Positions 27,014 to 38,003 of a stretch of 64,000 nt of DNA are shown in pieces. The DNA is from Blastochloris viridis (lineage in GTDB: Bacteria > Pseudomonadota > Alphaproteobacteria > Rhizobiales > Xanthobacteraceae), in NCBI RefSeq assembly GCF_001402875.1, contig NZ_CP012946.1:1714001-1778000 (forward strand). The letters are read 5' to 3'. The notes beneath the pieces are model-generated. The model was not told where the DNA came from. It saw only the letters and a program-made list of their open reading frames with translations, and made no database searches. The position numbers and the translations under genes were made by a program. Position 1 is the stretch's first letter. Each line of letters starts with the position of its first letter.

Positions 27014-27119
27014 TTGCCTTTCCGTAACGCTTGATACTTAGGATGACGCGAAACGCTCTCCCGCTGCCGGCTTGACCCGACATCGACCGGAGCGCCCCCC
27101 TTGCGGCCGGAGCAGGATC

Positions 27120-27491
27120 ATGCCGAAAACCGTGCTCATCGTCGAGGACAACGAGCTCAATATGAAGCTCTTCCACGACCTCCTGGAAGCGCACGGCTAT
27201 GCGACGCTGATGACCCGAAACGGCATCGATGCGCTCGACATCGCCCGCCAGCACCGGCCCGATCTCATCTTGATGGACATCCAGCTGCCGGAAATCTCCG
27301 GGCTCGACGTCACCAAGTGGATCAAGGACGACCCCCAGCTCAAGTCAATCCCGGTGGTCGCCGTCACCGCCTTCGCCATGAAGGGCGACGAGGAGCGCAT
27401 CCGCGAGGGCGGCTGCGAGGCCTACCTGTCCAAGCCGATCTCGATCGGCAAGTTCATCGAAACCGTGCGCCAATTCGTCGGAGACGCCTGA
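27120..27491 (+). CDS. divK: single-domain response regulator DivK
   Basis: CheY-like receiver of 123 aa with no output domain. The phospho-acceptor Asp is in [13 protein letters not shown], the acidic pocket in [10 protein letters not shown], the conserved Thr in [10 protein letters not shown] and Lys in [10 protein letters not shown]. DivK controls the CtrA cell-cycle pathway through DivJ/PleC and DivL in alphaproteobacteria. Start at 27120 with AGCAGGA upstream. pleD follows 38 bp downstream, the standard divK-pleD operon. Confidence 0.95.
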   Translation: MPKTVLIVEDNELNMKLFHDLLEAHGYATLMTRNGIDALDIARQHRPDLILMDIQLPEISGLDVTKWIKDDPQLKSIPVVAVTAFAMKGDEERIREGGCEAYLSKPISIGKFIETVRQFVGDA

Positions 27492-27529
27492 GCGCTCCGA
27501 TTTTTCCCCGTTGGCGTGAGAGTTTCCCG

Positions 27530-28903
27530 ATGAGTGCCCGCGTTCTGGTCGTCGACGACGTCCCGGCCAACATCAAGCTGCTCGAGGCACGGCTGACCGC
27601 CGAGTACTTTGACGTCGTGGCCGCGGCCGGGGGGGTGGAGGCGCTCGACATCTGCACTCGCGCCCAGTGTGACATCGTGTTGCTCGACGTCATGATGCCG
27701 GGCATGGACGGGTTCGAGGTGTGCCGTCGCCTGAAGGCGAACCCGCTGACCGACCATGTTCCGGTGATCATGGTCACGGCGCTCGACCAGGCCTCCGATC
27801 GCATCAAGGGTTTGGAGGCCGGCGCCGATGACTTTCTCACCAAGCCGGTCAACGAGGTGGCGCTGCTGACGCGGGTGCGCTCGCTGGTGCGGCTGAAGCT
27901 GGTGCTCGACGAACTCCGGATGCGGGCGGCGACCTCGCGCGAGATCGGCCTCGCCGATCCGCTCGCCGAGGCCGCGGTCGAAACCGGCGTGGGCGGCCGG
28001 GTGTTGATCGTCGAGGACCGGCCGTCGGCGGCCGAGCGTATCAGCGCGGCGCTGCAGCACGAGCAGACCGTGGAGGTGGAGGCCGACCCGCAGGAAGCGC
28101 TGTTCCGCGCCGCGGAGGGCAATTTCGACCTCGTCATCGTCAGCCTGGGGCTGAACGGTTTCGACGGGCTTCGGCTGTGTGGCCAACTGCGATCGCTCGA
28201 TCGCACCCGCCACGTGCCGGTCCTGGTGCTGGTCGAGGCCGACGACAGCGAGCGGCTGATGCGGGCGCTGGAGCTGGGCGTCAACGACTACCTGCTGCGG
28301 CCGATTGATCGCCAGGAGTTGCTGGCGCGGGCGCGCACCCAGGTTAAGAAACGCCGTTACGCCGATAGGCTGCGCGACAACGTTCAGCACTCGATGGAAC
28401 TCGCCATCACCGACGGGCTGACCGGGCTGCACAATCGCCGTTACATGGAAAGCCACCTCGGCGCGGTGCTGGAGCGGGCGACGGCGCGGGCCAAGCCGGT
28501 GTCGCTGCTGATCCTCGACATCGACCACTTCAAGGCGGTTAACGACACCTTCGGCCACGACGCCGGCGACGACGTGCTGCGCGAGTTCGCGCTTCGACTC
28601 AGGCGCTCGATCCGTAACGTCGACCTTGCCTGCCGTTACGGTGGCGAGGAGTTCGTGGTGGTGATGCCCGATACCGACATCGCCATCGCGTCGGTGGTGG
28701 CCGAGCGCATTCGCCGCAACATCGCGACCGAGCCGTTCGCCGTCAACCAAGGAACGCGGCTGCTCGACGTCACCATCTCGATCGGGCTGACGGCGCGGCA
28801 GGACCAAGCCGATACCGCGGACACGATTTTGAAGCGCGCTGACCAGGCGCTCTATCGCGCCAAACGCGACGGACGCAACCGTGTGGTTGCAGACGCCGCG
28901 TGA
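27530..28903 (+). CDS. pleD: response regulator diguanylate cyclase PleD
   Basis: Protein of 457 aa: receiver domain 1 (LLDVMMPGMDGFEV phosphorylation site), a degenerate second receiver (FDLVIVSLGLNGFDG), and a C-terminal GGDEF domain with active-site RYGGEEFVVVMP. The I-site RNVD lies five residues before GGEEF, so product inhibition by c-di-GMP is expected. PleD makes c-di-GMP during the motile-to-sessile transition. Two receivers plus a cyclase match the Caulobacter enzyme in order and length. Confidence 0.95.
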   Translation: MSARVLVVDDVPANIKLLEARLTAEYFDVVAAAGGVEALDICTRAQCDIVLLDVMMPGMDGFEVCRRLKANPLTDHVPVIMVTALDQASDRIKGLEAGADDFLTKPVNEVALLTRVRSLVRLKLVLDELRMRAATSREIGLADPLAEAAVETGVGGRVLIVEDRPSAAERISAALQHEQTVEVEADPQEALFRAAEGNFDLVIVSLGLNGFDGLRLCGQLRSLDRTRHVPVLVLVEADDSERLMRALELGVNDYLLRPIDRQELLARARTQVKKRRYADRLRDNVQHSMELAITDGLTGLHNRRYMESHLGAVLERATARAKPVSLLILDIDHFKAVNDTFGHDAGDDVLREFALRLRRSIRNVDLACRYGGEEFVVVMPDTDIAIASVVAERIRRNIATEPFAVNQGTRLLDVTISIGLTARQDQADTADTILKRADQALYRAKRDGRNRVVADAA

Positions 28904-29683
28904 GTCGCGGCCGTCAACCATAAACTTTTACTCAATTCAAAGAGCGCCGGACGCGGCATTCGGCCGGGCATTGATTCCGGCGCAAGTTGGAGTAGCTTTC
29001 AGCTCAACGAGAGTCTTGCCATCGGAGAGAGTGGCGATTATGCCGGTCTCTCTCGCAAGGTTGCCCTACGGAATGCTCAGGTCCGCCGCATCTCCTGGGT
29101 CCGTGGGGTTTGGCCGGCCGGGTCGTGCGCGAGAGGCCTCCTTTCGCACGTTACCCGGTCGGCCTTCCTTCTCTGGGCGCTTTTTGCACCGTGAGCGGCG
29201 TGGTCGTAACGCCAGCACGCTCGACCAGCAGCTATGATCCCCAGGCGGGCGTCAGCCCGCGCGGTATCACCCACAGCACCCCTTACGGACGGCTTACGCG
29301 CCAGGGAAGCGATTCCGGCGAAGGCCCTTGCTCGGAAGCAAGAATTTCCGATGGCCGGAGTCCAAGGCAGGCCGGCCGCGGCGGGAGACCTCGCGCCGTC
29401 GTCCCGGACAAGCGGCCAAGCCGCGCGATCCGGGACCCATCATCCGCGAGGCTTGCCGTCGTCCGCATCCCGCGCAGCGGCGCGGCATCGCGGTGCCTTT
29501 CCCGGACGTAGCGGATCGTGGGTTCCGGGTCTCTGCTTCGCCCGGAACGACCGGCGATTTCGTGTTCGGCGGGTCGATTGTTCGGGGGCAACGGATGCTA
29601 GGCGGCGGCAACCGGCCGTGAGTTTCAACGGCCCCATGCGTCAGCATCCGAGGCCGTTGGTATGCAATGTCGATTAGGGCAAC
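28904..29683. other. long intergenic region with palindromic repeats
   Basis: 780 bp without a convincing gene between pleD and rpmG (convergent). It contains short hairpins, among them GTCCCGGA/TCCGGGAC (29401-29436) and GTTCCGGG/CCCGGAAC (29522-29548), which resemble interspersed palindromes common in Hyphomicrobiales genomes, and one copy of the 44-bp repeat at its right end. The 29000-29290 part is open in several frames but none resembles a known protein. Confidence 0.55.
29620..29663 (-). repeat. interspersed 44-bp repeat, copy 2
   Basis: Inverted copy of the repeat at 7471-7514, 40 of 44 positions identical, sharing CGGATGCTGACGCATGG on the minus strand. It lies just outside the rpmG terminator. 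Confidence 0.6.
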
Positions 29684-29711
29684 AAAAAAGGCGCCGTGCG
29701 GCGCCTTTTTT
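29684..29711 (-). terminator. bidirectional terminator downstream of rpmG
   Basis: GGCGCC, 4-nt loop GTGC, GGCGCC, flanked by A6 on one side and T6 on the other, so it can act on both strands. It is 23 bp past the rpmG stop and also faces read-through from pleD. Confidence 0.92.
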
Positions 29712-29734
29712 GGATGAGACCGGCTTTTAGCCGG

Positions 29735-29902
29735 TCACTTGATCTTGGATTCCTTGAAGTCGACGTGCTTCTTCGCGACCGGGTCGTACTTCTTCTTCGA
29801 CAGCTTCTCGGTCATCGTACGCGAGTTCTTCTTCGTCACGTAGAAGTAGCCGGTGTCGGCCGTCGACACGAGCTTGATCTTGATGGTTGCGGCCTTGGCC
29901 AT
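29735..29902 (-). CDS. rpmG: 50S ribosomal protein L33
   Basis: Large-subunit protein near the E site, 55 aa: [20 protein letters not shown], then [20 protein letters not shown] and a basic C-terminus. It lacks the CxxC pairs, so it is the zinc-independent (C-minus) form. ATG at 29902, upstream GAGAGGA. Single gene followed by a strong terminator. Confidence 0.97.
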   Translation of the reverse strand: MAKAATIKIKLVSTADTGYFYVTKKNSRTMTEKLSKKKYDPVAKKHVDFKESKIK

Positions 29903-30037
29903 GATTGAATCCTCTCGCGCGCGCGTCCGGCGCAGCGCAAACCTGCGAAGTTGCGGCACCCTATTGGCACGCGCGCCATTGTCAAGCGGGGTCGGCTGGC
30001 GATGATGTCGTGACGCTGGTGTTACGGAGAATCGCCG

Positions 30038-30736
30038 ATGTCCGAACTGCTTCCGCTGCTGATGGTGCCGGCGCTCGGCTGTACCGGGGAGCTGTACGCG
30101 GCGCAGACCGCGGCGGTCTCCGACCGCGAGGTGGTGGTGGCGGACGCGACCGGGCACGATTCGATCGCGGCGATGGCGGCCGAGATCCTGGAGACGGCGC
30201 CGCCTCGCTTTGCGCTCGCCGGCCTGTCGATGGGCGGCTATGTCGTGCTCGAGCTGTGGCGGCAGGCGCCGGATCGAATCGGCAAGCTGGCGCTGCTCGA
30301 CACCCAGGCGCGCCCCGACGCGCCGGCTGCCGCCGACGTGCGCAAGCGCATGATCGAACTGGGCGAGGACGGCCGGCTCGACATGATCCACGAGGCGCTG
30401 TGGCCGCGGCTGGTGGCGCCCAACCGGCGCGAGGATCGTGCCCTTGAGATCGTGGTGCGGCGCATGCTGCAGGAGGTCGGCGCCGAGGCGTTCGTCCGCC
30501 AGCAGCGGGCGATTCTCGGCCGCGTCGATTCCCGGCCGACGTTGCCGACCATCACGGTGCCGACCCTGGTTCTGGTCGGCGCCGACGATCAATTGACGCC
30601 GCCCGACCTCGCCCGCGAGATGGCGGCGGCGATTCCGAAGGCCGATCTGGTGATGGTGCCGGGCTCGGGCCACCTGTCGACGCTGGAGAAGCCGGACGCC
30701 GTCAACGCCGCGTTGGCCGGCTGGCTGGTACGGTAA
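30038..30736 (+). CDS. alpha/beta hydrolase
   Basis: Serine hydrolase of 232 aa. Nucleophile elbow GLSMGGYV near residue 66, acid residue in [11 protein letters not shown], and His in [11 protein letters not shown] near the C-terminus, the full Ser-Asp-His order. Substrate unknown; similar proteins are annotated as esterases or homoserine-lactone-like hydrolases without evidence. Start at 30038 with GGAGA upstream. It is divergent from rpmG. Confidence 0.82.
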   Translation: MSELLPLLMVPALGCTGELYAAQTAAVSDREVVVADATGHDSIAAMAAEILETAPPRFALAGLSMGGYVVLELWRQAPDRIGKLALLDTQARPDAPAAADVRKRMIELGEDGRLDMIHEALWPRLVAPNRREDRALEIVVRRMLQEVGAEAFVRQQRAILGRVDSRPTLPTITVPTLVLVGADDQLTPPDLAREMAAAIPKADLVMVPGSGHLSTLEKPDAVNAALAGWLVR

Positions 30737-30749
30737 TCATCGGCCCCGG

Positions 30750-30986
30750 ACGCTGAAGAGGGGCCGTTGATGCCCCCGGCTCAGCCGGCCCGCCCCAATC
30801 GCAGCGACAGCGGGAAGCGGATGGCGCGGGGCCGAGAGCTGGCCGCTGCCGCAGCCGACGTCGAGCGCAAGGCCGCGCCCCGGCGGATAGGACGTCGATA
30901 AGGTGGCGAGGATAGCTCGGCCGGCGCGCGGCATAGCCGGCGGCGTGGGCCGAGAAATGGTCGGGATGCGGTGCCCGGGACATCAC
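30750..30986 (-). pseudogene. remnant of a class I SAM-dependent methyltransferase
   Basis: The minus strand reads PHPDHFSAHAAGYAARRPSY in one frame, then continues in another frame as YPPGRGLALDVGCGSGQLS, which is the SAM-binding motif I of a small methyltransferase family (about 250 aa when intact). So there is at least one frameshift, and everything after motif I has been lost. It is convergent with the alpha/beta hydrolase. No function expected. Confidence 0.65.
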
Positions 30987-31051
30987 GTCGCGAGTCCGGC
31001 CGCAGCCTCGCCGGAAGCTCTTGTCTAAAAACGGAATTCCCGACAGCCGAA

Positions 31052-31088
31052 ATGCGGTTCTCGGGCTTGATCAGCCGGAGAACCGCAT
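31052..31088 (-). terminator. putative terminator hairpin after cytochrome b561
   Basis: ATGCGGTTCTC and GAGAACCGCAT form a perfect 11-bp stem with a 15-nt loop, 50 bp beyond the cytochrome b561 stop. There is no T-run, so it may be a factor-assisted terminator or only a 3' stabilising hairpin. Confidence 0.5.
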
Positions 31089-31137
31089 GAAACCCGAGGC
31101 GGACGTGGCGGGACGAGCTCCCGCCATGTCCAAATCG

Positions 31138-31755
31138 TCAAGCGCGGCGCAGCCACGGCACCATGCGGCCGAGGGTCTCGTCCTTCTGGACGTAGTGGTG
31201 CCAAAGAGCCGCCGCGGCGTGGAACAGCACAACCAGCAGGATCACATTCATGGTGAGGCCATGGATGGCGCCAAACTGCTTGGCCAGTTCGATGTTTTTC
31301 TCTAGCAGCGGCGGAATGCCGAGCAGGTCGACGCCACGGCCGGCATACATCGACATCAGGAAGCCCGACGCGGGCATCACGATCAGCAGCACATAGAGCA
31401 GCCCGTGCGCGGCCTTGGCCAGCAGGCCGAGGATCGGCGAACCCGACACCGGCTCCGGCACGCCGATCGCTAGACGGGCGACCAGACGGAGAACCACCAG
31501 GCCGAATACCACGACGCCGATGGCCTTGTGCACGCCCATCAGGTTGCCGCGGTCCGCCATCAGGCCCTTGATCTGCTCGGCCACCGCCGGGTCGCTGGCC
31601 AGGGCTTGCAGCTGCTTGATCTGGTCGCCGACGCCCTCGGCGATCTGGGCCGAGGTGAACAGACCAACGACCAAGAGAAAGATAATCCAATGCAGGAGAA
31701 TCGCGGGACCGCCGTAACCGGCTGAGCCTTTGTCCGCAGAGCTGAGTGTGGTCAT
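31138..31755 (-). CDS. cytochrome b561 family protein
   Basis: Di-heme inner-membrane protein, 205 aa, with four membrane helices. Candidate heme-ligating histidines are in ILLHWIIF (helix 1), MGVHKAIGVVVF (helix 2), GAIHGLTMNVIL (helix 3) and LFHAAAALWHHYVQKD (helix 4). The VQKDETL ending is typical of bacterial CybB-like proteins. Such proteins oxidise ubiquinol and pass electrons to superoxide or periplasmic partners. ATG at 31755 with GGGGTT upstream. An insert of about 20 residues between helices 1 and 2 (LASDPAVAEQIKG) is slightly unusual. Confidence 0.88.
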   Translation of the reverse strand: MTTLSSADKGSAGYGGPAILLHWIIFLLVVGLFTSAQIAEGVGDQIKQLQALASDPAVAEQIKGLMADRGNLMGVHKAIGVVVFGLVVLRLVARLAIGVPEPVSGSPILGLLAKAAHGLLYVLLIVMPASGFLMSMYAGRGVDLLGIPPLLEKNIELAKQFGAIHGLTMNVILLVVLFHAAAALWHHYVQKDETLGRMVPWLRRA

Positions 31756-31912
31756 GAGAACCCCGAATAAAATTGCGTACCCCCGCGCGGGTCTATGCCA
31801 TGATTGGCTATAGCTGTCATGACCGAAGATTGCGAATGATTTGCAAGAAGTGGCGGTAACTGCCGGTGCGAGCGGGCGTTGCGCCGCGGCGGCGACGAAA
31901 AGCCCGACCGGA

Positions 31913-33118
31913 CTAAAGGCCGAGCCGGATGATGCGGCAGGGCGCCCCGGCAGCGGCGGCCGGGGCGAACGCCTCCCGCACGATGCAGCAATCGGCGGCT
32001 GCAAGCAGCGACATCATTGAGGAATCCTGCTCGGCGAACGCGGTGGCGACCAGCCCGCCATCGTCGGCGAGGGTGCCCCGCAACATTTCCGCCCGCTGGT
32101 CGGTTGCCGGCAGGGCGCATCCCAGGCGCGCCGGCTCGACCTGCGGCAAAATGTCGGAGCGTCCGGCCAGCGCCCGCACCAGCGGCAGCACGAACAACAG
32201 CGCGCAGGTGAAGGTCGACACCGGGTTGCCGGGCAGGCCGAGCACACGCATCGCCGCGCGGCGGCCGAAGATCAGCGGCCGGCCGGGGCGCAGCGCGATG
32301 CGCCAGAAGCCGAGTTCGACGCCGTCCGCCTCCAGCGCGCGGTGGACGAGATCGTGCTCGCCGACCGAGGCGCCGCCGGTGGTCAGAAGAACGTCGGCGC
32401 CCAGCATCCGCGCCGCCCGCACCGCCTCGACGGTCGCCTCCAGCCGGTCGGGCACCAGGCCAAGGTCGGCGACCTCGGCACCTTCCGCGGTGAGGGCGGC
32501 GGCAAGGTAGGGCGCGCTCGACGACACGATCTGGCTTTCGGCCAGCACCGAGCCCGGCGGCGCCAGTTCGTCGCCGGTCGAGATCAGCGCCACCTTGGGC
32601 CGGCGATGGACCGGCAGGGTGGCGTGGTTCATCGCCGCGGCAAGCCCGATGTCGCGGGCGGTGAGGCGGCGGCCGGCCGGTAGCAGCACCTCGCCCTCGA
32701 CGAAATCGAGCCCGCGGCGGCGGATGTGGCGGCCGGGCGGCGCGGCGTGGTGGACGACGACGGCACCGGGTTCTGCGGTGCAACCCTCCTGCATCACCAC
32801 GGTGTCGGCGTCGTGCGGCACGGTGGCGCCGGTGAAGATGCGGACGGCGTGGCCCGGCTCCAGCCGGCCGGGATAGGGCCGGCCTGCCGCCGACGTTCCG
32901 GCGACCGCCAGCCGCGCCGGCGCGGCGGCGATGTCGGCGTGGCGCACGGCGTAGCCGTCCATCGCCGAGATGTCGGCGCCAGGCTGGGTGCGGCGGGCGC
33001 CGACATCGGCTGCCAGCACCCGGCCGTGGGCCGCGGCGAGCGGGGCGGGCTCGGCCGGCAGTGGCCGGACGCCCTCGATCACGCGCCGCTGGGCGTCGTC
33101 GAGCGCGATCAACGTCAC
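31913..33118 (-). CDS. moeA: molybdopterin molybdotransferase MoeA
   Basis: Inserts molybdate into adenylylated molybdopterin in molybdenum cofactor synthesis, 401 aa. Signatures: [13 protein letters not shown] near residue 50, [42 protein letters not shown] and [12 protein letters not shown]. It starts at a GTG (33118) that overlaps the moaC stop (GTGA), so it is coupled to moaC. Last gene of trpG-trpD-trpC-moaC-moeA, a conserved alphaproteobacterial arrangement. lexA, which often follows, is absent here. Confidence 0.93.
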   Translation of the reverse strand: MTLIALDDAQRRVIEGVRPLPAEPAPLAAAHGRVLAADVGARRTQPGADISAMDGYAVRHADIAAAPARLAVAGTSAAGRPYPGRLEPGHAVRIFTGATVPHDADTVVMQEGCTAEPGAVVVHHAAPPGRHIRRRGLDFVEGEVLLPAGRRLTARDIGLAAAMNHATLPVHRRPKVALISTGDELAPPGSVLAESQIVSSSAPYLAAALTAEGAEVADLGLVPDRLEATVEAVRAARMLGADVLLTTGGASVGEHDLVHRALEADGVELGFWRIALRPGRPLIFGRRAAMRVLGLPGNPVSTFTCALLFVLPLVRALAGRSDILPQVEPARLGCALPATDQRAEMLRGTLADDGGLVATAFAEQDSSMMSLLAAADCCIVREAFAPAAAAGAPCRIIRLGL

Positions 33119-33618
33119 GGCGGCTCCTCGGCGACGTAGCGGCCGGAGGCGCCGCCGTCCTTCTCGACCAGGCGGATGGCCTCGATGCGGACGCCGCGCT
33201 CGATCGCCTTCACCATGTCGTAGACGGTGAGGCAGGCCACCGACACCGCGGTCAGCGCCTCCATTTCGACCCCGGTCTGGCCGCGGGTGCCGACGATGGC
33301 CGTCACCACCACGCCGGGCAGGGCGTCGTCGGGCTCAAGCTCGACCTCGACCTTGGTCAGCAGCAGCGGGTGGCACAGCGGGATCAGCTCAAAGGTGCGC
33401 TTGGCGGCCATGATGCCGGCGAGGCGGGCGGTGCCGAGCACGTCGCCCTTGTTGCCGTCGCCGCGCCGCACCAAAGCGAGCGTGTCCGGCCGCATCACCA
33501 CCCGGCCTTCGGCCTTGGCGGTGCGGTCGGTGTCGGGCTTGGCCGAAACGTCGACCATGCGGGCATTGCCGCGGGCGTCGATGTGGGTGAGCGAGGTGCC
33601 CCGCGCCACCGGAGTCAC
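33115..33618 (-). CDS. moaC: cyclic pyranopterin monophosphate synthase MoaC
   Basis: Catalyses the second step of molybdenum cofactor synthesis, forming cyclic pyranopterin monophosphate; 167 aa. Active-site blocks: [37 protein letters not shown] and [11 protein letters not shown]. Start at the GTG at 33618, which overlaps the trpC stop (GTGA); both ends of the gene therefore overlap neighbours by 4 bp. Confidence 0.95.
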   Translation of the reverse strand: MTPVARGTSLTHIDARGNARMVDVSAKPDTDRTAKAEGRVVMRPDTLALVRRGDGNKGDVLGTARLAGIMAAKRTFELIPLCHPLLLTKVEVELEPDDALPGVVVTAIVGTRGQTGVEMEALTAVSVACLTVYDMVKAIERGVRIEAIRLVEKDGGASGRYVAEEPP

Positions 33619-34421
33619 GCGGTGTCGGCGGCGGCGGCGAGCAATGCGGCCGTCGCCGCGGCGACGTCGTCCTGGCGCATCAGGCTCTCGCCGACCAGCA
33701 GGGTACGAATGCCGACCTTCGCCAGCCGCGCCACGTCGGCGGGCGTGAAGATGCCGCTCTCGCCGACCCGGACGCGGCCGGGCGGGATCTGCGGCGCAAG
33801 CTGCTCCGAAATCGCAAGATCGACCGCGAAGGTCTTGAGGTTGCGGTTGTTGATGCCGATCAGCTCGCAATCGAGCTTCAGCGCGCGGTCGAGTTCGGCC
33901 CCGTCGTGGACCTCGACCAGCGCGTCCATGCCGAAGTCGCGGGCGGCGACGGCCAGCTCGGCGGCGCAGCCGTCGTCGATGGCGGCCATGATGATCAGGA
34001 TGCAGTCGGCACCCCAGGCCCGTGCCTCGGCGACCTGGTAGGTGTCGTAGAGAAAATCCTTGCGCAGCGCCGGCAGGGCGCAGGCGTCGCGTGCCTGGAT
34101 CAGGTAGTCCGGCGCGCCCTGGAACGAGGGGGTGTCGGTCAGCACCGACAGGCAGGTGGCGCCGCCGGCCTGATAGGCGCGGGCCAACGCCGGCGGGTCG
34201 AAGTCCGGCCGGATCAGCCCCTTCGACGGGCTGGCCTTCTTGATCTCGGCGATCAGCGCGGTGCGGCCGCCGGCGATGGCGGCCTTGATGGCACCGGCGA
34301 ACGGGCGCACTGCGCCGGCTTGGCGCGCCGCTGCCTCAAGCGTTGCCAGCGGCCGCGCGCGCTTGGCGGCGGCGATTTCCTCGCGCTTGTAGGCGCCGAT
34401 GCGGGCGAGAATGTCGCTCAT
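33615..34421 (-). CDS. trpC: indole-3-glycerol phosphate synthase
   Basis: Tryptophan pathway enzyme, 268 aa TIM barrel. Signatures: [20 protein letters not shown] (substrate-binding lysines), [18 protein letters not shown] (catalytic Lys), [17 protein letters not shown] and [12 protein letters not shown]. Monofunctional, not fused to TrpF. It lies 3 bp after trpD. Confidence 0.96.
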   Translation of the reverse strand: MSDILARIGAYKREEIAAAKRARPLATLEAAARQAGAVRPFAGAIKAAIAGGRTALIAEIKKASPSKGLIRPDFDPPALARAYQAGGATCLSVLTDTPSFQGAPDYLIQARDACALPALRKDFLYDTYQVAEARAWGADCILIIMAAIDDGCAAELAVAARDFGMDALVEVHDGAELDRALKLDCELIGINNRNLKTFAVDLAISEQLAPQIPPGRVRVGESGIFTPADVARLAKVGIRTLLVGESLMRQDDVAAATAALLAAAADTA

Positions 34422-34424
34422 CGA

Positions 34425-35438
<1,014 letters not shown>

Positions 35439-35459
35439 GGTCGATCCTTCGGCGATCGT

Positions 35460-36068
35460 TCACCGGGCGGCGGGGCGGCGCCCGCTCTGGCTATTCCAGT
35501 CGGCGGCGAGGTCGAGAAAATTCTTGAGCAGCAGGTGGCCGTGCTCGGAGGCGATCGATTCGGGGTGAAACTGCACGCCGTGCACCGGCAATTCCCGGTG
35601 GGCGAGCCCCATGATCAGCCCGTCGGCGGTCTCGGCGGTGACCTGAAGCGCCTCCGGCAGGCTGCCGCGCTCGACCACCAGCGAGTGGTAGCGGGTAGCC
35701 TGGAACGGACCGTTGATGCCACGGAACACGCCGGCGCCACCGTGGCGGATCTCGCAAATCTTGCCGTGCATCGGCGCGGGGGCGCGGATCACGTTGCCGC
35801 CATAGACCTGGCCCATCGCCTGATGGCCGAGGCAGACCCCGAGCATCGGCACGGTGCCGCCGGCCCTGGCGATGAGGTCGCAGCAGATGCCGGCCTCGTT
35901 CGGGGTGCACGGGCCCGGTGACAGCACGATCGCGTCGGGATTGGCGTCGAGCGCCTCCGCCACGGTAATCTCGTCGTTGCGGCGGACATCGAGGTCCGCG
36001 CCGAGGTCACCCAGGTATTGCACCAGGTTCCAGGTAAAGCTGTCGTAATTGTCGATCAGAAGGATCAT
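35460..36068 (-). CDS. trpG: anthranilate synthase component II (glutamine amidotransferase)
   Basis: Supplies ammonia from glutamine to TrpE; 202 aa class I amidotransferase. Oxyanion block VLSPGPCTPNEAG, nucleophile Cys in LGVCLGHQAMGQVYGG, and the His/Glu pair in GVQFHPESIASEHG. It could also serve folate synthesis (PabA role). First gene of the trpGDC-moaC-moeA unit; trpE lies 2 kb away beyond an inverted gene. The 261 bp upstream of it hold its promoter and nothing else I recognise. Confidence 0.95.
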   Translation of the reverse strand: MILLIDNYDSFTWNLVQYLGDLGADLDVRRNDEITVAEALDANPDAIVLSPGPCTPNEAGICCDLIARAGGTVPMLGVCLGHQAMGQVYGGNVIRAPAPMHGKICEIRHGGAGVFRGINGPFQATRYHSLVVERGSLPEALQVTAETADGLIMGLAHRELPVHGVQFHPESIASEHGHLLLKNFLDLAADWNSQSGRRPAAR

Positions 36069-36329
36069 CGCGCGCCCACCAGTCTTGGCTGTAGCGCGTG
36101 GCCATCCGACGGGCAAGCACCCTCGTGTGACCATGTTTTGAGCGGTGGCGCGTCGGCGCTCAGGGCCAGGCTGCCGGCGCTGGGCTGGCGCGCCGGGGCC
36201 GAGGCCGGCATGGTGGCGGCGCGCCATGGCCCCGCTGCGCTTGACGCCGGGTGCGCAAGCTCACACGAACGCCGGCCAGTCGATCGTCGGCAAAATTGCC
36301 TTTCCATAAAGTCTCCACCGAGGACGTTG

Positions 36330-37832
36330 ATGCGACTCATTGCGGCTCTGTTTATCGCCACTCTAAGCTGGTCGGCGCTGTTTTCGTCGGTGGCCGCCGC
36401 CCGAACGGCGCGTGTCACGCTTCTTCTGATCTGCGACATGTACAATCTGTCGGCGCAGGACGGGCGGGGCGGCTATGCCAAGGTCGCCGGGGTGGTCGCA
36501 GCGGAGCGCGCGTCGGGCCGCAACGTCATCGTCGCCCATGCCGGCGACGCATTCTCGCCGACGCTGTTGTCCGGGTTCGACAAGGCCGAAAACGTCATCG
36601 ATCTGCTCAATGCCATCAAGCCCGACGTGTTCGTGCCCGGCAACCATGAGTACGATTTCGGCCCGGAGGTGTTCCGCCAGCGCATCGGCCAGGCCGAGTT
36701 CCCGGTGGTGGCGGCCAATTTGCGCGACAAGGACGGCCGCCCGCTGGAGGGGATCGCCGACAGCCGGGTGTTCGAGTTCGACGGCGTGAAGGTCGCCGTG
36801 GTCGGGCTCACCGCCACCGATTCGCCGCAGAAGTCGCAGCCGGGCGACCTCCGGTTCCGCGACAGTGTCGAGACGCTGCGCGAGCAGTCCAACGCGCTGC
36901 GTGAAAACGGCGCCGACATTGTGGTTGCACTCGCCCACGCCAACCGCGCCATCGATTTCCAGCTCTACGCCTCGCGCGCCACCGACGTGCTGTTGTCCGG
37001 CGACGATCATGATTTGTGGGTGCAGTACGACGGCGCGGTGGCCGCCGCCGAGGCCAAGCAGAACGGCGAATACGTCATCGCCATCGATCTCGATGTCCAG
37101 ATCGAGGACGGCGCCAGGCGCAAGGTGACGTGGTGGCCGGACTTCCGCATCATCGACACCAAGACCGCGGCGGATGAGCCGCGCGTCGCCGAGATGGTGA
37201 AGGGCTTCGAGGCCGATCTGTCGCAGGAGTTCGACGTCACGCTGGCCAAGGTCGGCGCGCCGTTCGACAGCCTCAACGCCACGGTGCGGAGCGGGGAGGC
37301 GGCGATCGGCAATTTGTTCGCCGATGCCATCCGCAACTCGACCGGCGCCGACGTCGCCCTGATCAATGGCGGCGGCTTGCGCGGCAACCGCGCCTACGGG
37401 GTCGACAGCGAGGTCAGCCGGCGCGACGTGCTGAAGGAACTGCCGTTCTCGAACAAGACGGTGGTGCTGGAGGTGACCGGCGCCCAGCTCCGCGCCGCGT
37501 TGGAAAACGGTCTGTCCAAGCTCGGCACGGCGTCGGGCCGGTTCCCGCAGGTGTCGGGCCTCACCCTCACCGTCAGCCGGTCGCGGCCGGCCGGCGAGCG
37601 CATCACCGCCATTGCCGTCGACGGCGCGCCGCTCGACGACGCCGCGCGCTACACCCTTGCCACCATCGATTTCCTGATGAACGGCGGCGACGGCTACGAC
37701 ATGCTGAAGGCGGCAAAGCCGCTGGCCGGCGAGCGCGACGGCCAGCTGATGGCCAACGACGTGATGGTCTACCTCAGGTCGCTCGGCACCCTGGCGCCGA
37801 AAGTCGAGGGCCGTATCGCCGTGCGGGAGTGA
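36330..37832 (+). CDS. 5'-nucleotidase / metallophosphatase (UshA/SoxB-like)
   Basis: Periplasmic two-domain metallophosphatase, 500 aa. Sec signal peptide MRLIAALFIATLSWSALF, cleavage near VAAA. Metal-site blocks: LLICDMYNLSAQDGRGG (the NDxH/NDxY position), VAHAGDAFSPTLLSG, FVPGNHEYDFG and LSGDDHDLWVQ. The C-terminal substrate domain shows ALINGGGLRGNRAYG, SRRDVLKELPFSN and FLMNGGDGYDML. The first ligand block has Cys-Asp where Asn-Asp is usual. It interrupts trpE and trpG on the opposite strand. Probably hydrolyses nucleotides; a SoxB-like sulfur role is not indicated since no sox genes adjoin. Confidence 0.87.
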   Translation: MRLIAALFIATLSWSALFSSVAAARTARVTLLLICDMYNLSAQDGRGGYAKVAGVVAAERASGRNVIVAHAGDAFSPTLLSGFDKAENVIDLLNAIKPDVFVPGNHEYDFGPEVFRQRIGQAEFPVVAANLRDKDGRPLEGIADSRVFEFDGVKVAVVGLTATDSPQKSQPGDLRFRDSVETLREQSNALRENGADIVVALAHANRAIDFQLYASRATDVLLSGDDHDLWVQYDGAVAAAEAKQNGEYVIAIDLDVQIEDGARRKVTWWPDFRIIDTKTAADEPRVAEMVKGFEADLSQEFDVTLAKVGAPFDSLNATVRSGEAAIGNLFADAIRNSTGADVALINGGGLRGNRAYGVDSEVSRRDVLKELPFSNKTVVLEVTGAQLRAALENGLSKLGTASGRFPQVSGLTLTVSRSRPAGERITAIAVDGAPLDDAARYTLATIDFLMNGGDGYDMLKAAKPLAGERDGQLMANDVMVYLRSLGTLAPKVEGRIAVRE

Positions 37833-38003
37833 AGCGCAGACCGGTCGTTCCCGGCCGAGCCGCATCAGCGGCGAGGGGAGGGAACCCAGGGACTTGCGCC
37901 AGTGAAAGCGCGATGTCCAACGCGACGCGGCGACCGTGGCTGAAGGCGTGGCTTGATCTTAACCGTGGTGTTCCCTGGGGCCCCGTTCCCTCGCGCGGCT
38001 CAA
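37833..38003. other. intergenic region with palindromic repeat
   Basis: 171 bp between convergent genes. It contains GTTCCCGGCC ... GAACCCAGG, a sequence type commonly dispersed in Hyphomicrobiales genomes. No gene seen. Confidence 0.4.

Noticed and set aside
29077..29511. Several overlapping open frames between pleD and rpmG
   Set aside because: Low-complexity, Arg/Pro-rich translations with no start signals; the region is dominated by palindromic repeats.
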